Below are positions 1-8,657 of a stretch of DNA of 64,000 nucleotides, one piece after another. This DNA is from Asaccharospora irregularis DSM 2635 (GTDB lineage: Bacteria > Bacillota > Clostridia > Peptostreptococcales > Peptostreptococcaceae): the NCBI RefSeq assembly GCF_900129815.1, contig NZ_FQWX01000012.1, positions 1-64,000 on the forward strand, read 5' to 3'. Numbering within the stretch: the first letter of the stretch is position 1; each line of letters starts with the position of its first letter. Below the pieces are notes generated by a model. The model was given only the letters and a program-made list of their open reading frames with translations. It had not been told where the DNA came from and did not search any database. The position numbers were made by a program, and so were the translations under genes.

Positions 1-194
1 GAATAATTCCCTTCGGGGAAATTCAACCAGCTAAACATAGAACTATTACTGATGGAATGATACGCTATTTTTCGGGTATAGGATCTCTAAGATCACCCAG
101 GGGGGATACATCTATCCTCTATTCAGTAAAGATTATACTATATTTGTCAAAGTTGAATCATCCATTAGGGAGAATTTTAATAGAAAACAATTAA
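1..194 (+). CDS. C-terminal end of a protein of unknown function (cut by window edge)
   Basis: An open frame enters from the left edge (first whole codon at position 3) and runs about 63 codons to TAA at 192-194. It begins IIPFGEIQPAKHRT, contains GIGSLRSPRGDTS and ends LGRILIENN. I do not recognise the family. It lies upstream of a glycosyltransferase on the same strand, so it may belong to the same surface-polysaccharide locus, but that rests on position only. The missing N-terminus prevents any domain call. Confidence 0.5.
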   Translation, partial: IIPFGEIQPAKHRTITDGMIRYFSGIGSLRSPRGDTSILYSVKIILYLSKLNHPLGRILIENN

Positions 195-326
195 AGAAAT
201 GAATTAAGATCCGATAGGATTTTATACAAATTTAAAAATTAAGAAAAGTTGTTAATGTTCGTTAGATTATTAGAAAGTTTTCTATCAAATGTTACAACTA
301 CATTATACAAGGGGGGAGATTTAGAG

Positions 327-1553
327 TTGAGAATTCTTCATATAATAGCTCAAAAACCAAACAGTACGGGTAGTGGAATTTACATGAGTGGAGTTATAAG
401 TGGTCTGAAAAGGTTGGGACACGATCAATCTGTAATTGCGGGGATAGATGTAAATGATAGCTTGGATTGTTCTTTAGAAGGAATATCATTTTATCCGGTT
501 ATATACAATACTGATAAATTAGATTTTAATGTTTTGGGAATGAGTGATTCTATGCCTTATGAAAGTACTAGATACAGGGACCTTGATGGGGATATGATTA
601 AAAAATTTAAAGAGGCATTTAAAGAAAAAATAGAATTAGTTATAAAAAAATTTAATCCAGATGTGGTTATATGTCATCATTTGTACCTTTTGACTGCATT
701 TGTTAGAGAACTTCTAGAAGATAAAAAGGTTTTGGCCGTGTGTCACGGAACTTGCCTTAGACAGCTTAAAACTATAAATTTAGAAAGAGACTATATTAAG
801 TCTAATATTAGAAACTTAGACCTAATATTTGCTCTACATGATGAACAGAAGAAAGAGATTATAAGAGAGTTTAAAATAGAAGATGATAAGGTAGTGGTGA
901 TAGGAAGTGGCTATAATGATAAAATATTTACAAATAAAAAATATACATTGGATAATAATAAGGTAGATATAACTTTTGCTGGCAAAATATGCTTATCAAA
1001 AGGTTTGGAGTCATTGATAAGGGTATTAGCAAGGCTTAAGTATCCAAAGGAAAGTATAAGGCTTAATTTAGCGGGGACCGGAAGTGACAAGCCATCATTT
1101 GACAAGATAAAACGTCTTGGAAAGGAATGCCCTTTTGAGGTGAACTTCCTAGGTAGATTAAATCAGGTAGATTTAGCGGAAGTATTCAATAAATCACATA
1201 TATTTATTTTGCCTTCATTTTATGAAGGCCTGCCAGTTGTTATACTAGAAGCCTTAGCCTGTGGTACAGATGTTATAACTACAGATATAAATGGCGTAAG
1301 ACAGTGGATGGGAGATGAGATAAATAATTCGGGTAAGATAGAATACATAAAACTTCCAAATATGAAGAGTGAAGGAGTTCCTGTAGAGGAGGAATTGCCT
1401 AGGTTTGAAAACGATTTATATGATATGCTAAATAAAAAAGTAGACAGTATACTTAATGGTTCTTATTATTATAAGGAAGTAGATATGTCGGATAAGACAT
1501 GGGATGGTTTATCATTTAGGATTTATAATTATATAAATAGAAATTTCATCTAG
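327..1553 (+). CDS. GT4-family glycosyltransferase
   Basis: Predicted cytoplasmic GT-B glycosyltransferase that moves a sugar from a nucleotide donor to an unknown acceptor. The N-terminus LRILHIIAQKP..GSGIYMSGVISGLKRLGH is the usual acceptor-side Rossmann start, with a glycine-rich turn. Around residues 298-308 FYEGLPVVILEALACG carries the E-x7-E donor-binding motif of GT4 enzymes. The open frame extends to 249, but I choose TTG 327 because GGGGGGAG at 311-318 sits about 8 nt upstream and the family start aligns there. That gives about 408 residues, normal for the family. Acceptor and pathway cannot be read from the sequence. Confidence 0.85.
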   Translation: MRILHIIAQKPNSTGSGIYMSGVISGLKRLGHDQSVIAGIDVNDSLDCSLEGISFYPVIYNTDKLDFNVLGMSDSMPYESTRYRDLDGDMIKKFKEAFKEKIELVIKKFNPDVVICHHLYLLTAFVRELLEDKKVLAVCHGTCLRQLKTINLERDYIKSNIRNLDLIFALHDEQKKEIIREFKIEDDKVVVIGSGYNDKIFTNKKYTLDNNKVDITFAGKICLSKGLESLIRVLARLKYPKESIRLNLAGTGSDKPSFDKIKRLGKECPFEVNFLGRLNQVDLAEVFNKSHIFILPSFYEGLPVVILEALACGTDVITTDINGVRQWMGDEINNSGKIEYIKLPNMKSEGVPVEEELPRFENDLYDMLNKKVDSILNGSYYYKEVDMSDKTWDGLSFRIYNYINRNFI

Positions 1554-1670
1554 ATTAGAAGTCATGAACAAAGATAAAAAGATTAATAAATAAGTAAGAA
1601 AATACTTTAGAAAAATATTCTATAGTTAAATTAAGCATTAATGAAAATAATAAATTGTAAAATTTACTAA

Positions 1671-1702
1671 TAGGCATAAAAATAAGTAGGCATAAAAATA
1701 AG
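1671..1702. repeat. two perfect tandem copies of a 16-bp unit
   Basis: TAGGCATAAAAATAAG occurs at 1671-1686 and again directly at 1687-1702, next to the inverted repeat that follows the hsmA remnant. It lies between convergent genes. No function is evident; replication slippage is the simplest origin. Confidence 0.8.
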
Positions 1703-1737
1703 TATGTTATAAATTTTTCAACAGGATTTATAACATA
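1703..1737 (-). terminator. probable terminator of the hsmA remnant
   Basis: TATGTTATAAA (1703-1713) pairs with TTTATAACATA (1727-1737), an 11-bp stem with a 13-nt loop. On the minus strand the stem is followed by a T-rich stretch (TTATTTTTAT). It may also end the glycosyltransferase transcript on the plus strand. Confidence 0.55.
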
Positions 1738-1755
1738 CCTATTTTAAAGTTAGGA

Positions 1756-2150
1756 TTACATCATACCTATAAACATGCCTATAAAATACGGTATAAGCCA
1801 AATTATCCAAACAATAATACTAAATTTATGGAAAATTTTCTTTTTATTATCGTCATTTTTATATAGTACAAAGGTAGCCCAACTTGCATGGAACAACATA
1901 AGAATAATAGCTAAAAGGCCTGTTACTCCATGTAGATTTTGAGTTAAAGTACTGTTAGACACAAAAGAGTTACTTTTAGCAATGTTACTCATAGTTAATG
2001 TTCCTAGTGTATCGCATATTAGTCCTAACCAAAATATGATTACATGTTTTTGTTTAAAGTTTTTGCATTTCTTTCACTAAATACTCCCACAGTATATAAG
2101 ACTAAAGCAGATGTTATAAAAGATATTGCAAGTATTAGTTTAGAATCCAA
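1756..2150 (-). pseudogene. hsmA: HsmA-family membrane protein, split by a single-base frameshift
   Basis: From TTG 2150 (AGAGGTG SD at 2159-2165, about 8 nt away) the first frame reads LDSKLILAISFITSALVLYT.. and stops after NKNM at a TAA. The following frame, starting at HVIIFWLGLICDTLGT, continues without interruption through MSNIAKSN..NLHGVTGLLAIILMLFHASWATFVLY to the stop at 1756. Joined, the two pieces make one protein of about 130 residues with four hydrophobic segments, the length and order of HsmA-family membrane proteins. The break lies in an A-rich run (AAACAAAAACATG); one added base would restore the frame. A start at 1992 would leave out the first two membrane segments. Real mutation and sequencing error cannot be separated here. 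The molecular function of the family is not established to my knowledge. Confidence 0.75.
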
Positions 2151-2293
2151 TATTTTCACACCTCTTTATATATTAATAATATTATTTTTTACCCAAAGTA
2201 ATTTAATAATAACATATTTTATAAGGATTTATTAAGCTTTATGTTATAATTTTTGGTAGGTATAAATTTATTAGTGAAGAGGTGAAATAAAAA

Positions 2294-3256
2294 ATGATAA
2301 AAGATTTATTTAGTAAATTGTTGCAATTTATTTTAGCTATTTTTATCTTATCTTTTATAGTATTTTTTATTGCAAGACTTTCACCTGGAGATCCGTTGGC
2401 ATCGTATTATGGAGAGGGAGTAGATAGGATTAGTACACAAGAAAGAAAAATAGCAACGGATAAATTAGGTTTAGATAAGCCAATTTTCACCCAGTATATA
2501 AAATGGGTGTCAAATGCAAGTAAAGGAGAATTTGGGATATCATTTAAATACAAGCAAGACGTTATTGAAGTTATAAAGGGGTTATATATGAATACTGTAG
2601 TACTAAGTGGTGGAGCGTATATATTAACATTTATACTTGCGTTATTGCTGGGGTTGGTGTGTGCATTTAATGAAGGTAAATTAATTGATAGATTAATATG
2701 CAAATTAGGAATAATAACAAATAGCGTTCCGTCGTTTTGGATATCTTTAATATTAATACTTATTTTTAGTATTAATCTAAAACTCCTACCGACAAGCGGG
2801 GCGTATTCTATAGGAAAAGAAAATAGTTTTATAGATAGAGTTCTGCATTTAATACTTCCAATGACGGTTATTATAATAAGTCATTTGTGGTACTATGCAT
2901 ATCTAGTTAGAAATAAGTTAATAGAAGAAAAAAAGCAAGAATACGTACTTTTATGTAAAGCGAAAGGGTTAAGTGACAAACAAATTATGTACAAGCACTG
3001 CCTAAGAAACATTATCCCATCTTATATAAATTTGATGGCGGTATCTGTGCCACATATAATAGGAGGGACCTATATAGTAGAAAAAGTTTTTTCTTACCCT
3101 GGGCTAGGAACGCTTTGTTTTGAAAGTGCAAAGTACCATGACTATAATATGTTATTGGTACTTTCTCTAATAACAGGAGCTCTGGTTTTATTCTCAAGTG
3201 CTATTGCTCAAATAATAAGCAACAACATAGATCCTAGAATTAAACATGAATCTTAG
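2294..3256 (+). CDS. ABC transporter permease, DppB/NikB type
   Basis: Inner permease of a peptide/nickel-type importer. The first membrane segment (about residues 8-30) is followed by ARLSPGDP, the usual NikB/DppB signature, then a large extracellular part and five more hydrophobic segments. The cytoplasmic EAA loop is visible near residues 224-245 (AKGLSDKQIMYKHCLRNIIPS) and contacts the ATPase in this family. Length (320 aa) is typical. An SD, GAGGTGA, precedes ATG 2294. The next gene starts 26 nt downstream, so the two permeases and the lipoprotein form one operon. The substrate cannot be deduced: oligopeptide, nickel and other small ligands are all possible. Confidence 0.9.
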   Translation: MIKDLFSKLLQFILAIFILSFIVFFIARLSPGDPLASYYGEGVDRISTQERKIATDKLGLDKPIFTQYIKWVSNASKGEFGISFKYKQDVIEVIKGLYMNTVVLSGGAYILTFILALLLGLVCAFNEGKLIDRLICKLGIITNSVPSFWISLILILIFSINLKLLPTSGAYSIGKENSFIDRVLHLILPMTVIIISHLWYYAYLVRNKLIEEKKQEYVLLCKAKGLSDKQIMYKHCLRNIIPSYINLMAVSVPHIIGGTYIVEKVFSYPGLGTLCFESAKYHDYNMLLVLSLITGALVLFSSAIAQIISNNIDPRIKHES

Positions 3257-3282
3257 GATGAAACGCGACGGAAGTGATAAAT

Positions 3283-4116
3283 ATGAATTTTAAAAATAAA
3301 TATAAGTTTAACAGTACTAAAATACCACATATATCTATCTTTACGTTATTTTTTATTGTAATGGGATGTATATTTTCAAAGTTTATTATAAATCATAATC
3401 CGATTTATATGGATGTATATAATATTAACGTACCGCCAAATGAGGTGTTTTGGTTTGGAACGGACTCTATGGGTAGAGATATATATTCTATGATTTGGTA
3501 TGGAGGGAGGATATCATTATTTATAGGTATTTTCTCAACTCTAATTTCTACTTTTATAGGGATAGTTTATGGTAGTGTAAGTGCTACAGCTCCAAAAAAA
3601 ATAGATAACATAATGATGAGGTTCACTGAAATTATACTTAGTATACCATCTATATTATTGATAGTATTCATTGAATCTATATTTAAAAGTTCAAATCCAA
3701 TTACAATATCTATAGTAATAGGTATAACTAGCTGGACAACTATTGCCAAGGTAATCAGAGCTGAAGTTAGGCAAATTAGAAATTCAGACTATATATTATA
3801 TGCAAAAATATCAGGGGGTAGCTTTTTTTATATATTAAATAAACATTTACTACCTAATTTTATAGCATCGATAATGTTTATTGTGGTAAATAATATAGGC
3901 CATGCGATATTACTTGAATCAACACTTAGCTTTTTGGGAGTAGGATTGCCTATAGAAATAATATCTTGGGGAAGTATGCTTACATTAGCACAAGAAGCAT
4001 TACTATCTAATAGATGGTGGATAATAGTAATACCAGGTTTTTTCTTAATAACAACTTTGGTTTGTATAACAAGTCTAGGTAATTATATAAGAGAAATTAA
4101 TAGCAAGAAAATATAA
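3283..4116 (+). CDS. ABC transporter permease, DppC/NikC type
   Basis: Second permease of the importer. An N-terminal membrane segment is followed by FWFGTDSMGRDIYSMIWYGG, the hallmark GTDxxGRDxxS region of DppC/NikC proteins, then about five membrane segments and an EAA-like loop (SGGSFFYILNKHLLPN, followed by LSFLGVGLP). I prefer ATG 3283, with GGAAG about 8 nt upstream; an in-frame GTG at 3274 would add three residues and overlaps that SD. It would pair with the 2294-3256 permease in the membrane. Confidence 0.88.
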   Translation: MNFKNKYKFNSTKIPHISIFTLFFIVMGCIFSKFIINHNPIYMDVYNINVPPNEVFWFGTDSMGRDIYSMIWYGGRISLFIGIFSTLISTFIGIVYGSVSATAPKKIDNIMMRFTEIILSIPSILLIVFIESIFKSSNPITISIVIGITSWTTIAKVIRAEVRQIRNSDYILYAKISGGSFFYILNKHLLPNFIASIMFIVVNNIGHAILLESTLSFLGVGLPIEIISWGSMLTLAQEALLSNRWWIIVIPGFFLITTLVCITSLGNYIREINSKKI

Positions 4117-4155
4117 TGGTAAAAAAATATTTAAACATAAAAGGGGAAATCTATA

Positions 4156-5718
4156 ATGAAGTTGACGAGGTTAAAAAGGTTAAGGTTGATCGGTATAATC
4201 ATGGCTTTAGGTTTGATGATTGGATGTTCAAAGCAAGAAGATTCTAATAAGGAATCATCACCAAATGAAAAGGTGCTTGTATATGGAAGTAATGATTATA
4301 CAAATATAAACCCAGCGCTATATGAGCATGGGGAAATAAACTCGCTGATATTTAACGGTTTAACAGCTCACGATAAAGATAATAAAATAATACCAGCTTT
4401 AGCTGAAAGTTGGAATTTTGATAAATCAACAAATACATATACTTTTAATCTAAGAAAAGATATAAAATGGCATGATGGACAACCGTTTAGTGCAGATGAT
4501 GTTAAGTTTACGGTAGAATCTATTAAAAATCCTAAAAATGCATCAGAAATAGCATCAAATTACGAAGATGTAACTGGTGTAGAAGTAGTCGATGATAATA
4601 CTATAAAAATAAGTTTAAACGCACCGAATACTGCTATGCTTGATTATTTAACTGTAGGGGTGTTGCCAAAACATATATTACAAGGTAAAGATATAACTAC
4701 TGATAACTTTAATCAAAATCCTATAGGTACAGGTCCATTCAAACTTGAAAAGTGGGACAGGGGTCAAAATATAATCCTTGTAAAAAACAAAGATTATTTC
4801 GCAAAACAACCTAGTATAGATAAGGTTGTATTTAAAATAGTTCCTGACGATAAGATTAAATCAGTTCAATTAAAATCAGGAGAACTAGATTTAGCACAGG
4901 TAACCCCTAAGGATATTGAAAATTTTGAAGAGGATAATAACTTCGATGTTAGGATTATGAAAACGGCTGATTATAGAGGGATATTATACAACTTTAATTC
5001 AAAGTTTTTTAAAGAAAATAAAAGTTTACCAAATGCACTAAGTTATGCAATTGATAGAAATGCAATAATCGATAGCATATTGTTAGGTCATGGTGAAGAG
5101 GCATATTCTCCTCTTCAAATGGGTGAGTATAATAATCCAGATATAGAGAAGTTTGAATATGATAAAAATAGAGCAAAGGAAGAAATAGAGAAGTTGGGTT
5201 GGAAACTAGGTAAGGACAATATATACGAGAAAAACGGTGAGAAGCTATCTTTTGAAATAGTATGTGGAGAAGGAGATCAAGTTAGAATAGATATGGCTAA
5301 TTTATGTTCTCAACAGCTAAGAGAAATAGGTGTTGAGAGTAAAGTTAGGATTAATTCGAAGATAGACTGGGAAAATCAGGATAGCTACTTGATTGGATGG
5401 GGAAGTCCTTTTGATCCGGATGACCATACTTACAAGGTTTTTGGCACAGGTAAAGGTTCGAATTATAGTTCGTATTCCAACAAAGCCATAGATGAGTTGC
5501 TTAAAAAGGCTAGAGAAACAGATAATAATGAAGAAAAAATTATGTACTACAAAAAGTTCCAAGAGGAAATGACAAAGGATATGCCTTATACATTTATTTC
5601 ATATATAGATTCTATATATGTAGCTAAATCAAATATAAAAGGAATAACTGATGAGACTGTATTGGGACATCATGGAGTAGGTATATTTTGGAATATAGTT
5701 GATTGGACGATAGAATAA
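4156..5718 (+). CDS. extracellular solute-binding lipoprotein, SBP_bac_5 family
   Basis: Ligand receptor of the importer, anchored outside the cell. A basic N-terminus and hydrophobic stretch end in a lipobox LMIGC with lipidated Cys24. The mature part shows family-5 hallmarks: IFNGLTAHD, ALAESWNFD, YTFNLRKDIKWHDGQPFSADDVKFT and GTGPFKLEKW. Length (520 aa) is typical. SD AGGGGAAA lies before ATG 4156. It closes the operon with the two permeases; no DppD/DppF-type ATPase is present up- or downstream, so the importer must use ATPases encoded elsewhere or be incomplete. Ligand unknown. Confidence 0.9.
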   Translation: MKLTRLKRLRLIGIIMALGLMIGCSKQEDSNKESSPNEKVLVYGSNDYTNINPALYEHGEINSLIFNGLTAHDKDNKIIPALAESWNFDKSTNTYTFNLRKDIKWHDGQPFSADDVKFTVESIKNPKNASEIASNYEDVTGVEVVDDNTIKISLNAPNTAMLDYLTVGVLPKHILQGKDITTDNFNQNPIGTGPFKLEKWDRGQNIILVKNKDYFAKQPSIDKVVFKIVPDDKIKSVQLKSGELDLAQVTPKDIENFEEDNNFDVRIMKTADYRGILYNFNSKFFKENKSLPNALSYAIDRNAIIDSILLGHGEEAYSPLQMGEYNNPDIEKFEYDKNRAKEEIEKLGWKLGKDNIYEKNGEKLSFEIVCGEGDQVRIDMANLCSQQLREIGVESKVRINSKIDWENQDSYLIGWGSPFDPDDHTYKVFGTGKGSNYSSYSNKAIDELLKKARETDNNEEKIMYYKKFQEEMTKDMPYTFISYIDSIYVAKSNIKGITDETVLGHHGVGIFWNIVDWTIE

Positions 5719-5849
5719 GATTTATAGGCACTCCCTAATTGTATTGGTACAATATCTATAAAATAGGCAAAAACCCTCTTTTTATTGAAAAAAATACCAT
5801 ATAATAGTAAGATTTTAATTAAGATAATAATTAAAGGGGGATACAATAT

Positions 5850-6716
5850 ATGTCAAACAAACCAAACAAAAACTTAGCAGAACTTTTAAAAGGTGGAGTA
5901 ATAATGGATGTAACTAATCCAGAGCAAGCAAAAATAGCACAAGAAGCTGGAGCATGCGCAGTTATGGCTTTAGAAAGAGTTCCTTCAGATATAAGAAGAG
6001 ACGGGGGAGTAGCCAGAATGTCTGATCCTAGTATGATAAAGAGTATCCAAGATGCGGTTAGTATACCGGTTATGGCCAAAGTAAGAATAGGTCACTTTGT
6101 AGAGGCACAAATACTAGAAGCTCTTAAAATAGACTTCATAGATGAGAGTGAGGTACTAACTCCAGCAGATAATAGATATCATATAGAAAAAGAAAAATTC
6201 GAAACTCCTTTTGTATGTGGTGCTAGAAATTTAGGAGAAGCACTAAGAAGAATAGGTGAGGGTGCTATGATGATAAGAACTAAAGGAGAGGCTGGAACTG
6301 GGGACGTTGTAGAAGCTGTGAAACACATGAGAACAATGAACGATGGAATAAGAAGAGTTGTTTCTATGGGCAAAGAAGAACTTATGAACGAAGCTAAAGA
6401 AATAGGTGCACCATATGACCTAGTAAAATATGTTCATGAAAACAAGAAACTTCCTGTAGTCAACTTTGCAGCTGGTGGAGTTGCAACTCCTGCTGATGCT
6501 GCACTTATGATGCAATTAGGATGTGATGGAGTTTTTGTTGGTTCTGGAATATTTAAATCAGATAATCCTAAAAAAAGGGCAGAGGCTATAGTTAAAGCAG
6601 TTAAAAACTACAATAATCCAGAAGTTTTAGCTGAGGTATCAAAGGATTTGGGTCCAGCAATGAGTGGGATAGCGGTTGTAAGTTTAAGTGAAAGTGATAA
6701 ATTAGCGGGAAGATAA
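5850..6716 (+). CDS. pdxS: pyridoxal 5'-phosphate synthase lyase subunit PdxS
   Basis: Makes PLP from ribose 5-phosphate, glyceraldehyde 3-phosphate and ammonia; the ammonia comes from the glutaminase PdxT. A (beta/alpha)8 protein of 288 aa, close to the usual 290-295. Asp20 (VIMDV), Lys77 (VMAKVRIGH) and Lys145 ([13 protein letters not shown]) match the conserved catalytic Asp and two Lys that shuttle the substrate. [12 protein letters not shown] and [11 protein letters not shown] form the phosphate-binding site. SD AAAGGGGG lies about 8 nt before ATG 5850. Usually pdxT follows directly; here an intrinsic terminator comes next and no pdxT is in the window. Confidence 0.97.
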   Translation: MSNKPNKNLAELLKGGVIMDVTNPEQAKIAQEAGACAVMALERVPSDIRRDGGVARMSDPSMIKSIQDAVSIPVMAKVRIGHFVEAQILEALKIDFIDESEVLTPADNRYHIEKEKFETPFVCGARNLGEALRRIGEGAMMIRTKGEAGTGDVVEAVKHMRTMNDGIRRVVSMGKEELMNEAKEIGAPYDLVKYVHENKKLPVVNFAAGGVATPADAALMMQLGCDGVFVGSGIFKSDNPKKRAEAIVKAVKNYNNPEVLAEVSKDLGPAMSGIAVVSLSESDKLAGR

Positions 6717-6794
6717 ATAATAAATATAAAACAATATAAATAATAAATATTTTAAATAAGATAAACCTTGAAAATGATCGACAAAACGGAGATA

Positions 6795-6833
6795 AAAGAG
6801 GAACTAGCTAATACAAGCTAGTTCCTCTTTTTA
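6795..6833 (+). terminator. intrinsic terminator of pdxS
   Basis: Perfect 15-bp stem AAAGAGGAACTAGCT (6795-6809) / AGCTAGTTCCTCTTT (6816-6830) with a 6-nt loop, running into TTTTT. It is directly followed by a copy of the dispersed TATAATGCATAGAAA motif. Confidence 0.95.
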
Positions 6834-6874
6834 TAATGCATAGAAATTTTTTATTTGTCTTATTATTTATCTTA

Positions 6875-7876
6875 TTATTTTTCTTCAGTAGTTATGTATT
6901 TTATATTTTTTTGTTTTGGTTTTTCTAGAGATAGAGCTTTTAAAGTTCCTTCATTTACTATTAGTTCAGTGTCTTCTAGAGTAGTTACAGGCATTTCGGA
7001 GATAGATTCTCCATTTAAAACTTTAACTGCCATCTCACCAGTTTTGTACCCTAGATCAAAGTAGTTTATACCTTGGCAAGCAAGAGCTCCCTTTTTAACA
7101 TGACCATCTTCAGTACCAATTACTGGTATATTATTTTCTGTTGCAACTTTAGCTATTATAGGCATAGAAGATGCAGCTAGGTTATCAGTCGGTACATATA
7201 ATACATCAGCTTTTCCTACTAAACTAGAAACAGCTTGATTGACCTCATTTGAAGTTGTAATACCTTTTTCGATTACTTTGAAGTTGTTTTTAGAAGCGTA
7301 TTTTTTTAGAGCGTCTATTTGTAGTTTGGAATTTATTTCACTAGTGTTACATACAACTCCGATAGTTTTTGCATCTGGAGAGAACAGTTTAACTAATTCT
7401 AAAGCTTTATCAACAGGGATAAAGTCTGAAGTACCAGATACATTTCCTCCTGGCTTTTCTAAAGATTCAACTAAGCCAGCTTTTACTGGGTCTGTAATAG
7501 CAGTCATAAGTATAGGAATATCTTTAGTGGCATTAAAAGCTGCTTGAGCTGATGGTGTTGATATTGCAAATATTAAATCCTTTTTATCTGATGCAAATTT
7601 ACTGGCTATAGTTTGTGTAGTAGGCATATCGTTTTGTGCATTTTGGAAATCGACTTCTATATTTTCGCCATCTTTAAATCCATTATCTTCTAATGCCTTT
7701 AAAAATCCCTCTCTACTACTATCAAGTGCAGGGTGTTCCACGAGTTGTGTTATCCCTATTTTTTTCATTTCATTATTACCTTGATTTGAGTTTTCTCCTT
7801 TAGAACATCCTGTAAGTGCTGATACGCTAAGCATTCCAGCTAAGATAAAGCTTACTACTTTTTTTGTTTTAATCAT
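6875..7876 (-). CDS. ABC transporter substrate-binding lipoprotein, TrpX/ABC_sub_bind family
   Basis: Receptor of a three-gene importer read permease-ATPase-receptor on the minus strand. The signal peptide ends SALTGC (Cys24). The body has the periplasmic-binding type I fold typical of the family: KKIGITQLVEHPALDSSREGFLKAL near the N-terminus, then FAISTPSAQAAFNAT, PILMTAITDPVKAGLVESLEKPGGNVSGTSD and IGVVCNTSE. Members of this family are linked by genomic context to tryptophan or tyrosine uptake in Firmicutes (TrpXYZ). The Tyr-codon leader ahead of this operon favours tyrosine or a related aromatic compound; that is inference. Confidence 0.88.
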   Translation of the reverse strand: MIKTKKVVSFILAGMLSVSALTGCSKGENSNQGNNEMKKIGITQLVEHPALDSSREGFLKALEDNGFKDGENIEVDFQNAQNDMPTTQTIASKFASDKKDLIFAISTPSAQAAFNATKDIPILMTAITDPVKAGLVESLEKPGGNVSGTSDFIPVDKALELVKLFSPDAKTIGVVCNTSEINSKLQIDALKKYASKNNFKVIEKGITTSNEVNQAVSSLVGKADVLYVPTDNLAASSMPIIAKVATENNIPVIGTEDGHVKKGALACQGINYFDLGYKTGEMAVKVLNGESISEMPVTTLEDTELIVNEGTLKALSLEKPKQKNIKYITTEEK

Positions 7877-7901
7877 GATATTATTCCCCCTGTTTATTTA
7901 A

Positions 7902-8657
7902 TTACACTGCGTATTCGAATTTTTCAAGTATATCTTCTATAGTCATTTTAGATTTTTCCTCGCCTTTTACATCTAATATAACTTTTCCTTTGTGTAGCAT
8001 TATTAATCTATCTCCATAACTAAGTGCATGTTTTAAGTTGTGAGTTACCATCAAAGTTGTAATATTTTTTTCTCTAACAATTTTGTCAGTCAATGCTATT
8101 ATTTCGTTTGAAGTTTTAGGGTCGAGTGCCGCTGTATGTTCATCTAGAAGCAAAACCTCTGGATTTGTTAAACTGGACATAATTAGAGACAATGACTGTC
8201 TTTGTCCACCAGATAAATACTTCACCTGTACATCTAAGTATTTTTTTAGGTCTAGAGAAACTCCTTCAAGTAAGTTTTCTAGCGAATCTGTCTTATAGCG
8301 AAGACATTTTCTTAGGTTTAATAGTTTTCCTTTGTTTAAAGCTAAAGATAAGTTTTCTCTAACTGTCATAGAAGGACAAGTACCAAGACTTGGATTTTGG
8401 AAAACTCTACTTATAATCTGAGTTTTTTTATGTTCTGGTAAACTAGTTATGTTTTTATTTCCTAATAAAATTTCACCGGAAGTCTCTTTTATAAGTCCAG
8501 AAATTATATTAAGTAAAGTTGATTTTCCAGTACCATTACTTCCTATTATGCTTACGAACTCACCTTTTTCTATATTTATAGATAGGTTTTCAAATATTGT
8601 ATTTGGCTCACCGTATGGGTTAGGGAAGCTTTTAGATATTCCTTTAATTTGAAGCAT
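7902..8657 (-). CDS. ABC transporter ATP-binding protein (aromatic amino-acid-type importer)
   Basis: Cytoplasmic ATPase of the importer. Walker A is GSNGTGKST, the Q-loop lies in RVFQNPSLGT, the signature is YLSGGQRQSLSL, Walker B is VLLLDEHTAALD and the H-loop is VTHNLKHAL. About 251 residues. The first ATG (8666) overlaps the SD (AAGGAG), so ATG 8657, about 9 nt downstream, is the likely start. It overlaps the last codons of the permease gene (which ends at 8644), implying translational coupling, and is followed 25 nt later by the lipoprotein gene. Confidence 0.93.
   Translation of the reverse strand: MLQIKGISKSFPNPYGEPNTIFENLSINIEKGEFVSIIGSNGTGKSTLLNIISGLIKETSGEILLGNKNITSLPEHKKTQIISRVFQNPSLGTCPSMTVRENLSLALNKGKLLNLRKCLRYKTDSLENLLEGVSLDLKKYLDVQVKYLSGGQRQSLSLIMSSLTNPEVLLLDEHTAALDPKTSNEIIALTDKIVREKNITTLMVTHNLKHALSYGDRLIMLHKGKVILDVKGEEKSKMTIEDILEKFEYAV

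Noticed and set aside
2044-2235. 63-codon plus-strand frame
   Set aside because: It is the antisense of the hsmA 5' half, where the minus strand gives a recognisable membrane protein with SD.
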